Positions 1 to 10,402 of a stretch of DNA of 64,000 bases are shown in pieces; position 1 is the stretch's first letter; each line of letters starts with the position of its first letter. A program made the translations under genes and the position numbers. Source of the stretch: Bryobacterales bacterium. Lineage in GTDB: Bacteria; Acidobacteriota; Terriglobia; Bryobacterales; Bryobacteraceae. The DNA is taken from contig PMUP01000088.1 of NCBI GenBank assembly GCA_003166865.1, forward strand, positions 75,983 to 139,982. Reading direction: 5' to 3'. The notes under the pieces were generated by a model. It worked only from the letters and a program-made list of their open reading frames with translations. It was not told the origin of the DNA and ran no database searches.

Positions 1-1029
1 GCCGACGTGGTAAAGCTGATTACCAAGGAAGGCTTGATCCCCTCGCACGTCAACAAGCTCTTCTACCTAATGGCGCCGTTCGTGGCCGTCGCTCTGGGGC
101 TGATTTCCATCGCCGTCATCCCGTTCGGACCCGAGATCACGATCGGCCCGGTGACCACCTGGATGCAGCTCACCGATCTGCGCATCGGGATACTGTTCGT
201 GATCGCGGTCTCCTCCGTCGGTGTCTATGGCGTGGCGCTGGGCGGCTGGGCTTCCAACAACAAATACTCGCTGCTGGGCGGTCTTCGCAGTTCCGCGCAG
301 ATGATCAGCTATGAGCTGCCCCTGGCGCTCGCGGTAGCCGCGCCGCTGCTGCTAGCGAATACGCTCAGCTTTCGCGATATGGTGAACTATCAAAGCGGCT
401 ACTGGCTGGGCTTCATCCCGCGCTGGAATTTGATTCCCGAAATCATCGCATTCATCGTGTTCATGATCGCCGGGTTCGCTGAAACCAATCGCGTTCCGTT
501 CGATCTTCCCGAAGCGGAGAACGAGCTCGTGGCCGGCTTCCACACCGAGTACAGCAGCATGAATTTCGCCGCGTTCTTCATGGCCGAGTACTCCAATATG
601 GTGACCGTGACGGCCGTCGCGACGCTGCTGTTCCTGGGCGGCTGGCAACCGCCTTTCCCGGCGCCATATTCCGATGTCGTACCCATCCTTGTATTCGCCC
701 TCGCCGGACTGATCGCGGTCTATCACGGCCTGCATCCCGCGCGGCGCATGGACAAATTCACGCTGCCGGCCACCGGGCTGGTGTTTCTCGGAATCGCCGC
801 GATCTTTGGCCTGTCGCTCTTCGTTCCGGTGCTGAAGACGATTCTCATGGCCCTGTTCTGGTTCTGCGGCAAAATCCTTATTCTCCTATTCGTGTTCATT
901 TGGGTGCGCGCGACTCTGCCGCGTTTCCGTTACGATCAGTTGATGCGCTTCGCCTGGATTTTCTTGTTTCCGCTGGCGATGCTGAACCTGCTGGCCACCA
1001 GCCTCATCGTGGCCTTGACGACAAAATAA
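1..1029 (+). CDS. nuoH: NADH-quinone oxidoreductase subunit H (NuoH), 5' end outside window
   Basis: Membrane subunit of complex I (NDH-1) that anchors the peripheral arm and forms much of the quinone-binding chamber. The reading frame is open from base 1 (Ala-Asp-Val-Val-Lys-Leu), so the true start lies upstream; the GTG at 7 is internal. About 340 residues are visible with roughly eight hydrophobic segments. The acidic quinone-site loop ETNRVPFDLPEAENELVAGF lies around residues 160-180 and is diagnostic of NuoH. It is followed 3 bp later by nuoJ, so it is part of the same operon. The usual nuoI gene is not found between H and J. Confidence 0.97.
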   Translation, partial: ADVVKLITKEGLIPSHVNKLFYLMAPFVAVALGLISIAVIPFGPEITIGPVTTWMQLTDLRIGILFVIAVSSVGVYGVALGGWASNNKYSLLGGLRSSAQMISYELPLALAVAAPLLLANTLSFRDMVNYQSGYWLGFIPRWNLIPEIIAFIVFMIAGFAETNRVPFDLPEAENELVAGFHTEYSSMNFAAFFMAEYSNMVTVTAVATLLFLGGWQPPFPAPYSDVVPILVFALAGLIAVYHGLHPARRMDKFTLPATGLVFLGIAAIFGLSLFVPVLKTILMALFWFCGKILILLFVFIWVRATLPRFRYDQLMRFAWIFLFPLAMLNLLATSLIVALTTK

Positions 1030-1032
1030 TCT

Positions 1033-1530
1033 ATGACTGCGCTGATCTTCCTCATTTTCGCCTGTATCGCGGTTTTCTGTGGTATCAGCCTCGTCGTGCA
1101 GACCCACCCCATCGCCAGCGCGCTTTCGCTCATTGGCGTGATGGGATCGCTCGCGATTCTGTACCTGCAACTCGGCGGCGAATTCATTGCCATGGCCCAG
1201 ATCATCGTGTACGCGGGGGCCATTATGGTGTTATTTGTCTTCGTGATCATGCTGCTGAACGCAGGCGCGGAAACCCCAACATTTCAGGCGTCCACTTTCG
1301 TGAAGTACCTCGGCATCGTTCTGCTCGTCGCGTTTCTTGGGCTCATCAGCTTCATTATTCAAGCCGCCTTGCCGAAGACCGAAGGCGTAGTCTTTGGTGG
1401 TTTCCAGGGCACCGCGGCCGACGTCGGCCGCAAGCTGTTCACCAGCTACCTTCTGCCGTTTGAAGTGACCTCGGTCCTGATTCTGATCGCGCTGGTTGGC
1501 GCGATTGTGCTAGCGAGAAAGGAAATCTGA
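1033..1530 (+). CDS. nuoJ: NADH-quinone oxidoreductase subunit J (NuoJ)
   Basis: Membrane subunit of complex I, 165 aa, with about five hydrophobic helices; the normal family length is 160-190 aa. The segment GGEFIAMAQIIVYAGAIMVL (about residues 48-67) is the conserved third helix of NuoJ, with its pi-bulge region. It starts 3 bp after nuoH and ends 2 bp before nuoK, consistent with a single transcript. It follows nuoH directly where nuoI is normally found. Confidence 0.97.
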   Translation: MTALIFLIFACIAVFCGISLVVQTHPIASALSLIGVMGSLAILYLQLGGEFIAMAQIIVYAGAIMVLFVFVIMLLNAGAETPTFQASTFVKYLGIVLLVAFLGLISFIIQAALPKTEGVVFGGFQGTAADVGRKLFTSYLLPFEVTSVLILIALVGAIVLARKEI

Positions 1531-1532
1531 CC

Positions 1533-1844
1533 ATGCCGAACGCCGTCCCGTTGAGCTGGTACCTGATCCTGAGCGCCATTCTTTTTGGACTCGGTGTGGC
1601 GGGCTTCATCTTCCGGCGCAACATCATCACGGTATTCATGTCTATCGAGCTGATGCTCAACGCGGTGAATTTGACCTTCGTGACATTCTCCTACCAGTTC
1701 AAGCAAGTGGATGGACACATCTACAGCTTCTTCGTCATGGTAGTGGCCGCGGCCGAAGCCGCCGTGGGATTGGCCATTATTCTCACTGTGTTCAAGAACC
1801 GCAGCACGCTGATGATCGACGACGTTAATTCGATGAAGTACTAA
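1533..1844 (+). CDS. nuoK: NADH-quinone oxidoreductase subunit K (NuoK)
   Basis: Small 103-aa, three-helix membrane subunit of complex I that takes part in proton translocation. The two membrane glutamates typical of NuoK are visible: one in MSIELMLNAVNL (helix 2) and one in AAAEAAVGLAI (helix 3). Length is as expected. It lies 2 bp after nuoJ and 3 bp before nuoL. Confidence 0.97.
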   Translation: MPNAVPLSWYLILSAILFGLGVAGFIFRRNIITVFMSIELMLNAVNLTFVTFSYQFKQVDGHIYSFFVMVVAAAEAAVGLAIILTVFKNRSTLMIDDVNSMKY

Positions 1845-1847
1845 ATC

Positions 1848-3689
1848 ATGAATCTTTGGCTGATTCCAATTTTCCCGCTGCTCGGGTTCCTCCTCAACGG
1901 ACTCCTCGGCCGGCGCCTTCCGAAAGCGATGATCAATCTCATCGCCCTCGGCTCGGTCGCCCTTTCTTTCGCGTGGGTCGTGAAGACGCTGGTGGGGTTG
2001 GGTCCCATCGAGACAAAGTACATCGAGCACTACTGCACCTGGATTCAAAGCGGCACCCTGAACATCAGCGTCGATTTTGCGGTGGACCGCCTCACTGCCA
2101 TCATGCTGATGGTCGTCACCGGAGTCGGGCTGCTAATCCACATCTACGCGGCCGGCTACATGGAGCACGAAGGCGGCTACTACCGCTTCTTCGCCTACTT
2201 CAACCTGTTCATGTTCTTCATGCTGGTGCTGGTGCTGGCGCAGAATTATCTGCTGCTGTTCGTCGGCTGGGAAGGCGTGGGGTTGTGCAGCTATTTGCTG
2301 ATCGGATTCTACTTCACCGAGCAGTTCGCAACCACCGCGGGCAACAAGGCGTTCATCGTGAACCGCATCGGCGACTTCGGGTTTTCGCTCGCCGTGTTCT
2401 TGATTGTTCGGCAATTCGGAACGCTCGACTTCACGAAGGTGTTTGACGCGGCAAAAGGCCTGCCGGCGGAAGCAAGCACCGGAATCCTTACCATCATCAC
2501 GCTGTTGCTCTTGGTCGGCGCGGCCGGGAAGTCGGCGCAGATTCCGCTGTATGTCTGGCTGCCGGACGCGATGGCGGGCCCCACGCCGGTATCCGCACTC
2601 ATCCACGCGGCAACCATGGTGACCGCTGGTGTTTATATGATCGCGCGCTCCGCGTCGCTCTTTTCCAAAGCTCCCATCACCATGGACACGGTGGCCGTGA
2701 TCGGCCTTGCGACGGCGTTTTTCGCGGCCACCATCGGCCTCGCGCAAACCGATATCAAGAAAGTTTTCGCGTATTCCACCGTCTCGCAGCTCGGCTACAT
2801 GTTTCTGGGTGTCGGCGTGGGCGCGTTCTCGGCCGGCATCTTCCATTTGATGACGCACGCGTTTTTCAAGGCGCTGCTTTTCCTGGGCGCTGGCGCGGTG
2901 ATTCACGGCCTGCATGGCGAACAGGAATTGGGCCAGATGGGCGGCCTGTTCAAGCACATGAAGATTACGGCGATCACGCTATTCTGCGCTTCTCTTGCGA
3001 TCTCGGGGTTTCCTTTCACTTCCGGCTTCTTCAGCAAAGACGCGATCCTAGTCGCTGCTTACGAACACGCGCCGTGGATGTACTGGGTGGGCGTGCTGAC
3101 CGCCGGCATGACCGCGTTCTATGTCTTCCGCGCCTGGTTCCTGGCTTTTACGGGCGATTATCGCGGCCACGCGCATCCGCACGAATCGCCGTTGGTGATG
3201 ACTGGCCCGCTTATGATCCTGGCCGTATTGTCTCTCGCCGGAGGCTTCATCAACATTCCACATTTCCTGGAGCCGATGTTCGCTGAGAGAGCCGAGAATC
3301 AGGGCCTCGCGTGGCTTTCAGCCGGCGTCGGCATCCTAGGCATCTTGCTCGCGTACGTGTTCTATGTCGCGAAACGCGGTTTGGCCGATTCGTTCGCCAA
3401 GGCCGCCGGCGGGCTGTACACGCTGGTCTACAACAAATACTTCGTCGACGAAGCTTATGACGCGACCGTCGTCGAACCGCTGATCGAAGGCTCGCGCACG
3501 GTGCTCTGGCGCGGCGTGGACGCTGGCTTGATCGACGGCACGGTCAACGGCGTCGGGACGCGGTCGCGCGGTATCGGTTCCATCTTGCGACTGGCTCAAT
3601 CGGGCAATATTCGCAGCTACGCGGCTTGGGTGGTGCTCGGTTCCATCGCCTTGCTGCTCGCGATCGGATTCTCGGGCGGCCTGCGATGA
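1848..3689 (+). CDS. nuoL: NADH-quinone oxidoreductase subunit L (NuoL)
   Basis: Antiporter-like, proton-pumping subunit at the distal end of the complex I membrane arm, 613 aa. Motifs seen include FVGWEGVGLCSYLLIGF (with the conserved Glu of the first half-channel) and GKSAQIPLYVWLPDAMAGPT (Lys and Pro-broken helix). The C-terminal part carries the amphipathic lateral helix region, rich in charged residues, before a last hydrophobic helix. The stop codon overlaps the nuoM start (ATGA at 3686-3689), indicating translational coupling. Confidence 0.97.
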   Translation: MNLWLIPIFPLLGFLLNGLLGRRLPKAMINLIALGSVALSFAWVVKTLVGLGPIETKYIEHYCTWIQSGTLNISVDFAVDRLTAIMLMVVTGVGLLIHIYAAGYMEHEGGYYRFFAYFNLFMFFMLVLVLAQNYLLLFVGWEGVGLCSYLLIGFYFTEQFATTAGNKAFIVNRIGDFGFSLAVFLIVRQFGTLDFTKVFDAAKGLPAEASTGILTIITLLLLVGAAGKSAQIPLYVWLPDAMAGPTPVSALIHAATMVTAGVYMIARSASLFSKAPITMDTVAVIGLATAFFAATIGLAQTDIKKVFAYSTVSQLGYMFLGVGVGAFSAGIFHLMTHAFFKALLFLGAGAVIHGLHGEQELGQMGGLFKHMKITAITLFCASLAISGFPFTSGFFSKDAILVAAYEHAPWMYWVGVLTAGMTAFYVFRAWFLAFTGDYRGHAHPHESPLVMTGPLMILAVLSLAGGFINIPHFLEPMFAERAENQGLAWLSAGVGILGILLAYVFYVAKRGLADSFAKAAGGLYTLVYNKYFVDEAYDATVVEPLIEGSRTVLWRGVDAGLIDGTVNGVGTRSRGIGSILRLAQSGNIRSYAAWVVLGSIALLLAIGFSGGLR

Positions 3690-5245
3690 CGCTGCTCAAC
3701 GTCGTCATTTTCCTGCCGCTCGTCGCGTTCTTGATCATTCTCGCGTTGCCGAAAGATAAGCCTGAGACCATCCGCGTTTTCAGTTTGGTTGCATCGCTCG
3801 CCGTCTTCGTGGCGTCGCTCGGCCTCATCGGACCCGTTTGGTCCAGCGCTCCGGGCAAGTTCGCTATCGAAACCAATCAGTCCTGGATACAGTCGCCGGC
3901 CATCAATTATCATGTGGCGCTCGACGGGATCAGCCTGTGGCTGGTGATCCTTTCCACGCTGCTGACGCCGATCTGCGTGCTGCTTTCCTGGCGCTCCATC
4001 GACAAGCACATCAAACAGTTCTTCGCGTTCCTGTTGCTGCTCGAATTCGGGCTGGTCGGAGTGTTCTGCGCCCTCGACTTCTTCCTGTTCTTTGTTTTTT
4101 GGGAAGTTTCGCTCGTTCCAATGTACTTTTTGATCGGCGTCTGGGGTCACGAGCGCCGGATTTATTCGGCAGTTAAGTTTTTCCTGTACACCATGGCCGG
4201 ATCAATGCTGATGCTGGTGGGCATCATCTATCTCTACAATCTAGCCGGCACGTTCGACTACACAACGATCCTTGCGGGCCTGCAGAGCGGCGCCATCACG
4301 CTCAGTCCAGTCGAGCAGCTCTGGCTGTTCCTGGCGTTTTTCATCGCCTTTGCCATCAAAGTTCCGCTGTTCCCGTTGCACACCTGGCTGCCCGACGCGC
4401 ACGTCGAAGCTCCCACCGCGGGTTCGGTAATGCTGGCCTCCGTGATGCTGAAGATGGGCACCTACGGACTGCTCCGGTTCTCGGTCCCGATGTTTCCGAA
4501 CGCCGCCCGCACCTGCGCCGGATGGATCGCCACGCTGGCCATCATCGGCATCGTCTATGGCGCGCTGGTGGCGATGGTTCAGCCGAATATGAAGAAGCTG
4601 GTGGCATATTCATCGGTGAGCCACCTGGGATTCGTCGTGCTCGGGATCTTCAGCTTCACACAGCAGGGGTTCGACGGCGCGGTGTACCAGATGCTGGCCC
4701 ACGGCATCTCGACCGGCGCGCTTTTCATTCTGGTGGGCTTCCTTTATGAACGCCGGCACTCGCTCGAAATTGGGTCCTACGGCGGCGTAGCGACGCCCGC
4801 TCCCTGGCTTTCCACTGCTTTCATGATCACCATGCTCGCCAGCATCGGCCTTCCCATGCTCAGCAATTTCATCGGCGAGTATCTGGTGCTGCAAGGCGCA
4901 TCTCTGGTCTATTTCCGCTGGACCGTTTTCGCCGCGCTGGGCGTGATTTTGTCCGCTTGCTACATGCTGTGGCTCTACCAGCGCGTATTCTTCGGCAAGG
5001 CGTCCGAGGACTTGACGCACCACATGCCCGACCTCGGCGTCCGCGAGTACGCCATCATCGTTCCGCTCATTCTCATCATGGTCTGGCTGGGCAGCTACCC
5101 GCAAAGCTTCATTCCGCCGATTTCGGCATCCAACGCCATATTGCTGGGGCCGCTGGACGCGCGCCGCGAGATTCATGTGAAATCTATGCCCGCGCGGCCC
5201 GCGCCCGTTCTCGCAGCCCAAGGGGACTTAGCCAATGCCCGCTAA
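3686..5245 (+). CDS. nuoM: NADH-quinone oxidoreductase subunit M (NuoM)
   Basis: Antiporter-like proton-pumping subunit of complex I, 519 aa. The ATG at 3686 is preferred over upstream in-frame codons because it overlaps the nuoL stop by 4 bp and gives the typical hydrophobic N-terminus MTLLNVVIFLPLVAF. Diagnostic segments are FWEVSLVPMYFLIG (functional Glu) and KVPLFPLHTWLPDAHVEAPT. The C-terminus is slightly extended after the last helix. It overlaps nuoN by 11 bp. Confidence 0.97.
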   Translation: MTLLNVVIFLPLVAFLIILALPKDKPETIRVFSLVASLAVFVASLGLIGPVWSSAPGKFAIETNQSWIQSPAINYHVALDGISLWLVILSTLLTPICVLLSWRSIDKHIKQFFAFLLLLEFGLVGVFCALDFFLFFVFWEVSLVPMYFLIGVWGHERRIYSAVKFFLYTMAGSMLMLVGIIYLYNLAGTFDYTTILAGLQSGAITLSPVEQLWLFLAFFIAFAIKVPLFPLHTWLPDAHVEAPTAGSVMLASVMLKMGTYGLLRFSVPMFPNAARTCAGWIATLAIIGIVYGALVAMVQPNMKKLVAYSSVSHLGFVVLGIFSFTQQGFDGAVYQMLAHGISTGALFILVGFLYERRHSLEIGSYGGVATPAPWLSTAFMITMLASIGLPMLSNFIGEYLVLQGASLVYFRWTVFAALGVILSACYMLWLYQRVFFGKASEDLTHHMPDLGVREYAIIVPLILIMVWLGSYPQSFIPPISASNAILLGPLDARREIHVKSMPARPAPVLAAQGDLANAR

Positions 5246-6701
5246 CTTCGCGCCCAGCGCCGCCGACTACCTGCGAATCCTGCCCGAAATCATCATGACC
5301 GTCGCCGGCGTGTTGATCATGCTGCTGGAAGGCTGGCTGGGCGAAAACAAGAAGAGAAACCTTTCGGTGCAAACCTTCGTAGCCTTCGCCGCTGCTCTTG
5401 TGAGCGCCGTCGCGGCCAACGGCAATCCTGGCCTTTCGTTTTCGAACATGCTGATCGTGGACGGCTTCGCAACGTTCTTCCGCGTGCTGGTCATCGCGGT
5501 CGGCATCCTGAGTTTGTTTTCCGCCACGCAATATCTCAAGCGCGAGCATGCCGAGTCTTCCGAATATTACGCATTGTTGCTATTTTCGGTGACCGGCCAA
5601 TGCATCATGGCTACCGCCAACGAGCTGATCATGATCTTCATTGGCCTGGAGATCTCCTCCATCGCTACCTACGTTCTCGCGGGATATCTCCGAGACGATA
5701 AGCGCAACAACGAGGCCGCGCTCAAGTATTTCTTGCTTGGATCGTTCGCCACGGCTTTTCTGCTCTACGGCATCGCCTGGATTTACGGCACCACCGGCAG
5801 CACCAATCTCTCCACCATCCGCATCGCGCTGCTGACGCCCGGTTCCGAAACCAACGTCATTCTAGCAGGCACCGCCGCGGCGCTGATGTTCGTCGGATTC
5901 GCGTTCAAAGTCTCGGCCGCGCCGTTCCAAATTTGGGCGCCCGACGTGTACCAGGGCGCGCCCGCACCGGTGACGCTTTTCATGTCCGCCGGTCCCAAGG
6001 CCGCCGCCTTCGCGGTCTTCCTGCGCGTATTCATGACCGCCTTTGGACCGATCACCAGCCGCTGGGAGCCTTTCGTATGGTCCTCGGCGCTGCTCACGAT
6101 GATCATTGGGAACTTCGCGGCGCTCATGCAGACCAACATCAAGCGGTTGCTGGCCTACAGCTCCATCGCGAATGCCGGCTATGTCATGGTCGCGATTGCT
6201 GCGGACAGTCAGATCGGCGTCGCCGCCGCCATGTTCTATCTGGCAGCCTATGCGTTCATGAACATTGGCGCATTCGCCGTGGTCACGCATTTTTCCAGAC
6301 AAGGCGAGAAGTTCGTCAACGTGGAAGATCTCGCGGGACTCGGATGGAAGCAGCCGGTAACCGCGGCACTGTTCTCCATCTTCCTGCTATCGCTGATCGG
6401 CGTGCCGCTCACGGGTGGATTCTTCGGGAAGTTTTACATCTTCAAAGCCGCGCTCGATGCGAACCTGGTGTGGCTCACCGTGCTCGGCCTGCTGAACAGC
6501 GCCGTGGCGGCTTACTACTACTTGCGCATTTTGGTTGTGATGTATATGAAGGAGCCAGGCGAGGCGACCCTTTCCTTGCAGCCCGTGGGCGTGGGCATCG
6601 CAGCAACGCTCTGGATTTCCGCTGTTGGAACGCTGGTGCTCGGGATCTTCCCGTCGGTCGTGCTGAATTTCGCTACAGCTTCGAGCGCGCTGGTAAAGTA
6701 G
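5235..6701 (+). CDS. nuoN: NADH-quinone oxidoreductase subunit N (NuoN)
   Basis: Third antiporter-like proton-pumping subunit of complex I, 488 aa, the last gene of the operon. Motifs include [16 protein letters not shown] and [19 protein letters not shown], the NuoN versions of the Glu and Lys/Pro helices. It begins inside nuoM (11-bp overlap). Its 3' end overlaps the 3' end of the convergent obg gene by 29 bp, so no terminator can lie between the two genes. Confidence 0.97.
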   Translation: MPANFAPSAADYLRILPEIIMTVAGVLIMLLEGWLGENKKRNLSVQTFVAFAAALVSAVAANGNPGLSFSNMLIVDGFATFFRVLVIAVGILSLFSATQYLKREHAESSEYYALLLFSVTGQCIMATANELIMIFIGLEISSIATYVLAGYLRDDKRNNEAALKYFLLGSFATAFLLYGIAWIYGTTGSTNLSTIRIALLTPGSETNVILAGTAAALMFVGFAFKVSAAPFQIWAPDVYQGAPAPVTLFMSAGPKAAAFAVFLRVFMTAFGPITSRWEPFVWSSALLTMIIGNFAALMQTNIKRLLAYSSIANAGYVMVAIAADSQIGVAAAMFYLAAYAFMNIGAFAVVTHFSRQGEKFVNVEDLAGLGWKQPVTAALFSIFLLSLIGVPLTGGFFGKFYIFKAALDANLVWLTVLGLLNSAVAAYYYLRILVVMYMKEPGEATLSLQPVGVGIAATLWISAVGTLVLGIFPSVVLNFATASSALVK

Positions 6702-7707
6702 CTTCGTCTTCGAGAGCCTTGGCGAGAAATTGAGCCAAATTGTACTTAAGGTCCTCAATCCCTTGTCCTGTCACGCTGGATATCTCATAAAACGGGAGCT
6801 GCTTCGAGGCTGCCAAAGCCCTCAGCTCCTCGATTCGCGCGGGATCCTGCGCTACATCCACTTTAGACGCCACCACAAACATCGGTTTCCGGACCAGATC
6901 CGCGCTGAAGCCTTCCAGTTCCTCCATCACGACGCGGAAATCGCCGGCCGGATCGCGTCCCGTGGCTTCAGAAACATCCACCAGGTGCACCAGCAAACGC
7001 GTCCGCTCGATGTGCCGTAGAAACTGGACGCCCAAGCCGTGTCCTAGATGCGCGCCCTCAATCAGGCCGGGAATGTCGGCCACGACGAACGTCTCATCGC
7101 CCACGCTGACCACGCCCAAGTTGGGTTCGAGCGTGGTGAACGGATAATCCGCGATCTTGGGCCGCGCCGCCGAGATCCGGGAGATCAGCGTCGACTTACC
7201 GGCGTTCGGGAAGCCTACGAGTCCAACGTCAGCCAGCAGCTTCAGCTCCAGCCGAAGGCGCTTTTCTTCGCCGGGATGGCCTGGCTCGTGCTCGGTGGGA
7301 GCTTGATGCGTGGACGTTGCGAAGTGCTGATTGCCGCGCCCGCCGCGCCCGCCGCGCGCGATGACGAACCGCTCGCCCGCTACCGTGAAATCGTGCAGCT
7401 GCTCGCCCGTGTCTTCGTCATATACGACGGTCCCGACCGGCACCGGAACATCTTTGGAGGCGCCTTCGCGGCCCGTGCGTTGGCTGCCTTCGCCGTGCCT
7501 TCCGCGCTCGGCCTCGTGCTCGGGATTAAAACGGAAATGCAGCAGCGTGTTGTGGTGTTCGCTGGCGACAAAAGTCACGTCGCCGCCGCGCCCGCCATCG
7601 CCGCCGCTAGGCCCGCCACGCGGAACAAACTTCTCCCGCCGAAACGCCAGACAGCCATTGCCGCCGTCGCCCGCCTTCACGCGGATTCGTACTTCATCTA
7701 TGAACAT
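6673..7707 (-). CDS. obg: GTPase Obg/CgtA
   Basis: Conserved ribosome-associated GTPase involved in 50S maturation and stress control, 344 aa. It has the glycine-rich Obg fold at the N-terminus ([19 protein letters not shown]), then the G domain with Walker [10 protein letters not shown] near residue 167, the G2 region TTLEPN and the G3 motif [11 protein letters not shown]. The G4 Asn-Lys-x-Asp motif appears as ASKVD rather than NKxD, as in many Obg proteins. The C-terminal extra domain is very short. It forms the standard rplU-rpmA-obg operon on the minus strand. Confidence 0.97.
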   Translation of the reverse strand: MFIDEVRIRVKAGDGGNGCLAFRREKFVPRGGPSGGDGGRGGDVTFVASEHHNTLLHFRFNPEHEAERGRHGEGSQRTGREGASKDVPVPVGTVVYDEDTGEQLHDFTVAGERFVIARGGRGGRGNQHFATSTHQAPTEHEPGHPGEEKRLRLELKLLADVGLVGFPNAGKSTLISRISAARPKIADYPFTTLEPNLGVVSVGDETFVVADIPGLIEGAHLGHGLGVQFLRHIERTRLLVHLVDVSEATGRDPAGDFRVVMEELEGFSADLVRKPMFVVASKVDVAQDPARIEELRALAASKQLPFYEISSVTGQGIEDLKYNLAQFLAKALEDEATLPARSKL

Positions 7708-7769
7708 GGGAGTGGGCTGCTTCTGAACTGAGGTGTGTGAGCCCGAAGGCTGCTAATCGCGCAGGAAAG

Positions 7770-8027
7770 CTATTCGCTGGCCTGGATGCTGATGAACTTG
7801 CCGAAGCGGCCGCGATTGCGAAATACGACGATGCCGGGGACCTTCGCAAACAGCGTGTCATCCTTGCCGCGGCCGACGTTTTCGCCGGGCTTAAAGATGG
7901 TACCGCGCTGCCGCACCAGAATCGACCCGCCCGTCACCGTTTCTCCGCCGAAGCGCTTCACGCCCAGGCGTTGGGCATTCGAATCGCGCCCGTTCTTGGA
8001 ACTGCCTAAACCTTTTTTATGCGCCAT
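7770..8027 (-). CDS. rpmA: 50S ribosomal protein L27
   Basis: Ribosomal protein L27, 85 aa, near the peptidyl-transferase centre. It begins [20 protein letters not shown], the classical L27 N-terminus, followed by [16 protein letters not shown] and the basic C-terminal beta fold. There is no N-terminal cleavable extension of the Firmicutes type. It lies 20 bp after rplU and 62 bp before obg, the usual gene order. Confidence 0.98.
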   Translation of the reverse strand: MAHKKGLGSSKNGRDSNAQRLGVKRFGGETVTGGSILVRQRGTIFKPGENVGRGKDDTLFAKVPGIVVFRNRGRFGKFISIQASE

Positions 8028-8047
8028 ATCTAATTCCTGCCAGAGGC

Positions 8048-8359
8048 CTATGCCAGAATCTCGCTCACCGTCACCTGCGTATAGTTTTGGCGGTGGCCGA
8101 TGGTGCGCTTGTACTGCTTCTTGCGCTTGAACTTAAACACAATTATTTTGTCGCCGCGCCCGTGTTCGGAGATGGTTCCCTTTACGCGAGCACCGGCCAC
8201 GGCAGAACCCGCCGCCACTTCGTTCGCGTCGTTCACCACCGCCAGCACGCGGCCGAATTCGATCTCGGAGCCAACATCGCCCGCGAGCGTTTCCACCCGC
8301 ACCACATCGCCCGGGGCGACGCGGTACTGTTTCCCGCCAGTCTCAATTACTGCGTACAT
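8048..8359 (-). CDS. rplU: 50S ribosomal protein L21
   Basis: Ribosomal protein L21, 103 aa, a beta-barrel protein of the large subunit. It begins [20 protein letters not shown], and the C-terminal [20 protein letters not shown] is the highly basic L21 signature. It is the first gene of the rplU-rpmA-obg operon, so the promoter should lie in 8360-8560, a region shared divergently with the histidine kinase gene. Confidence 0.98.
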   Translation of the reverse strand: MYAVIETGGKQYRVAPGDVVRVETLAGDVGSEIEFGRVLAVVNDANEVAAGSAVAGARVKGTISEHGRGDKIIVFKFKRKKQYKRTIGHRQNYTQVTVSEILA

Positions 8360-8560
8360 AACTATCCTTCGAAAGTCCTAAAATGTGGATTCGTCAGGCA
8401 GACACCTGAGAGGATTTACCCCTGGAGCCGCAAACCTTCATAATACAGCACGTTGCACTGGTTCTGCAAACCAGCCCTGCATACGTGTGCCGCATACGGT
8501 AGAATCTGGTGTGGATCGGATAAACCGGAACGTTCCGCCTCCGCCATCCCGTCGCGCCCA

Positions 8561-10402
8561 ATGAATCTCGACGGCATTCGCGTCTTGCTGGTAGAAGATA
8601 ACCCCGTCGACGCGCGCCTATTCACCGAGCTGCTTCGCAAGGCCGGGGCAAGTCACTTAAGAATGGTGCAGGTGGACCGTCTCGCGGCCGCGCTCGATCG
8701 CCTGAACCGCGACTCGTTTGACGTCATGCTCCTGGATCTCTCGCTCCCCGACGCCAACGGACTCGATACACTGGTGCGCGCCCACGCCCACGCGCCAAAG
8801 ATTCCGATCGTCGTTCTCACCGGCCACGACGATGAAGCTCTGGCCGTGCGGGCCGTCCGCGCCGGCGCTCAGGACTATCTGGTCAAGGGACACGTCGACG
8901 GCGAGCTCCTGGTCCGGTCCATCCGCTACGCTTCCGAGCGCGGCCGGGCGCTCGATGCGCTGGAACGCCGCGAGGAGCATTACCGGTCCCTGATCGAACA
9001 CTCGCTCGACCTGATCAGCATCCTGAACCTGGACGGAACCATCCGCTATGCGAGCCCTTCACACGAGCGGCTGCTCGGCCACCATCTCGACGAATTGGTC
9101 GGCAGAAATGTTCTGTCGTTTGTGCATCCCGACGACAAGGCTTCCTTCGAAACAGCCCTCGTGGACGGTAACAACGGCCGGCCAGTGGAGTGCCGCGTTC
9201 ATCACAGTGACGGATCGTGGCGAGTTCTGGAATCGTTTTCGCGCGATCTTTCGCACGTCGCCGGAGTCAATGGCATGGTGGTGAACTCGCGTGACATCAC
9301 CGAGCGCAAACGCCTGGAAGAGCAGCTCCACCATTCACAGCGATTGGAGGCCGTGGGACGTCTGGCGGGCGGCGTCGCCCACGATTTCAACAACCTGCTC
9401 ATGGTCATCACGGGCTATTCGCACATGTTGCTGGACGGCATGCATCCGAGCGATCCGGCGCGCCTGGATCTCGAACAGGTGGTCAAGGCCTCCGAACGCG
9501 CCACCGATCTTACCCGCCAGTTGCTTGCGTTCAGCCGGCGGCAAGGAGTCCGTGCGTCGCTGGTCGATCTCAACGCCCTGGTGCGCGATATGGATCGCAT
9601 GTTGCGCCGCATGCTGGGCGAGGATATTGAGTTCGAGGCCCTACTGGCGCCGCAATTGAACGCTGTGCGCGCCGATCCCGGGCAGATTGAGCAAGTGATC
9701 TTGAATATGGTGGTGAATGCCCGGGATGCTATGCCGGGCGGCGGTAAACTGCTTCTCGAAACCAGGAATGCGGGCACGCCGGCGCGAGACTGCGTCACTC
9801 TCTCCATCCGCGATACCGGTATCGGCATGGACGCACAGGTGCTCTCTCGTATCTTTGAGCCATTCTTCACCACCAAAGAGCACGGCACCGGACTCGGGCT
9901 CGCTACTAGCTACGGAATCATCAAGGAAAACGGCGGAGATCTTCGGGTTGAGTCCGAGCCTGGCAAGGGAACCACGTTCCGCATTGAACTTCCGGTGGCG
10001 GCTCAGACCGCGGATTATCTAGAGACGTCCTCCGCGAAGGACGTCGCCAGCGGCACCGAGACGATACTCCTGGTGGAAGACGAGGACGGTGTACGGCGCG
10101 TGGTGGAAACGATGCTGAAGCGGCATGGCTACAAGGTCCTGTCATCCGCCTCTTCCAAGGACGCTCTGGCGGCAGCCGGCCAGCACGCCGGCGTGATTCA
10201 CCTCTTGATTACGGACATGGTCATGCCGGGAATGAACGGGCGTAAAATGGCCGAGTGTCTGGTGGAGAGCCGGCCAAACATGAAGGTCTTGTATGTCTCC
10301 GGTTACGGCGATGCCAGCCTCCCCCAAAGCGACGCCCACTTTTTGCAGAAGCCGTTTTCAACCGAGGAACTGGCCACCAAAGTCCGCGAAATACTGAAGT
10401 GA
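8561..10402 (+). CDS. hybrid histidine kinase: receiver-PAS-HisKA-HATPase-receiver
   Basis: Cytoplasmic two-component hybrid protein, 613 aa, with no membrane segment. Domains in order: receiver (VLLVEDNPVDARL; phospho-acceptor Asp about 59), PAS (about 135-255), HisKA with H-box GVAHDFNNLL (His about 274), HATPase with N box NMVVNARDAMPGGG and G boxes DTGIGM and GTGLGL, and a C-terminal receiver (LLVEDEDGVRR; Asp about 552 in ITDMVMPG). The start at 8561 is chosen because the receiver fold begins immediately. A TAGAAT box at 8500-8505 is a possible -10. The stop overlaps a GTG start (GTGA) of the Cas6-like gene, so the two are probably co-translated. Confidence 0.93.
   Translation: MNLDGIRVLLVEDNPVDARLFTELLRKAGASHLRMVQVDRLAAALDRLNRDSFDVMLLDLSLPDANGLDTLVRAHAHAPKIPIVVLTGHDDEALAVRAVRAGAQDYLVKGHVDGELLVRSIRYASERGRALDALERREEHYRSLIEHSLDLISILNLDGTIRYASPSHERLLGHHLDELVGRNVLSFVHPDDKASFETALVDGNNGRPVECRVHHSDGSWRVLESFSRDLSHVAGVNGMVVNSRDITERKRLEEQLHHSQRLEAVGRLAGGVAHDFNNLLMVITGYSHMLLDGMHPSDPARLDLEQVVKASERATDLTRQLLAFSRRQGVRASLVDLNALVRDMDRMLRRMLGEDIEFEALLAPQLNAVRADPGQIEQVILNMVVNARDAMPGGGKLLLETRNAGTPARDCVTLSIRDTGIGMDAQVLSRIFEPFFTTKEHGTGLGLATSYGIIKENGGDLRVESEPGKGTTFRIELPVAAQTADYLETSSAKDVASGTETILLVEDEDGVRRVVETMLKRHGYKVLSSASSKDALAAAGQHAGVIHLLITDMVMPGMNGRKMAECLVESRPNMKVLYVSGYGDASLPQSDAHFLQKPFSTEELATKVREILK

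Noticed and set aside
2133-2957. Long antisense frames within nuoL, nuoM, glnD and similar genes
   Set aside because: High-GC codon bias opens antisense frames; their products are Arg/His/Glu-rich without motifs.
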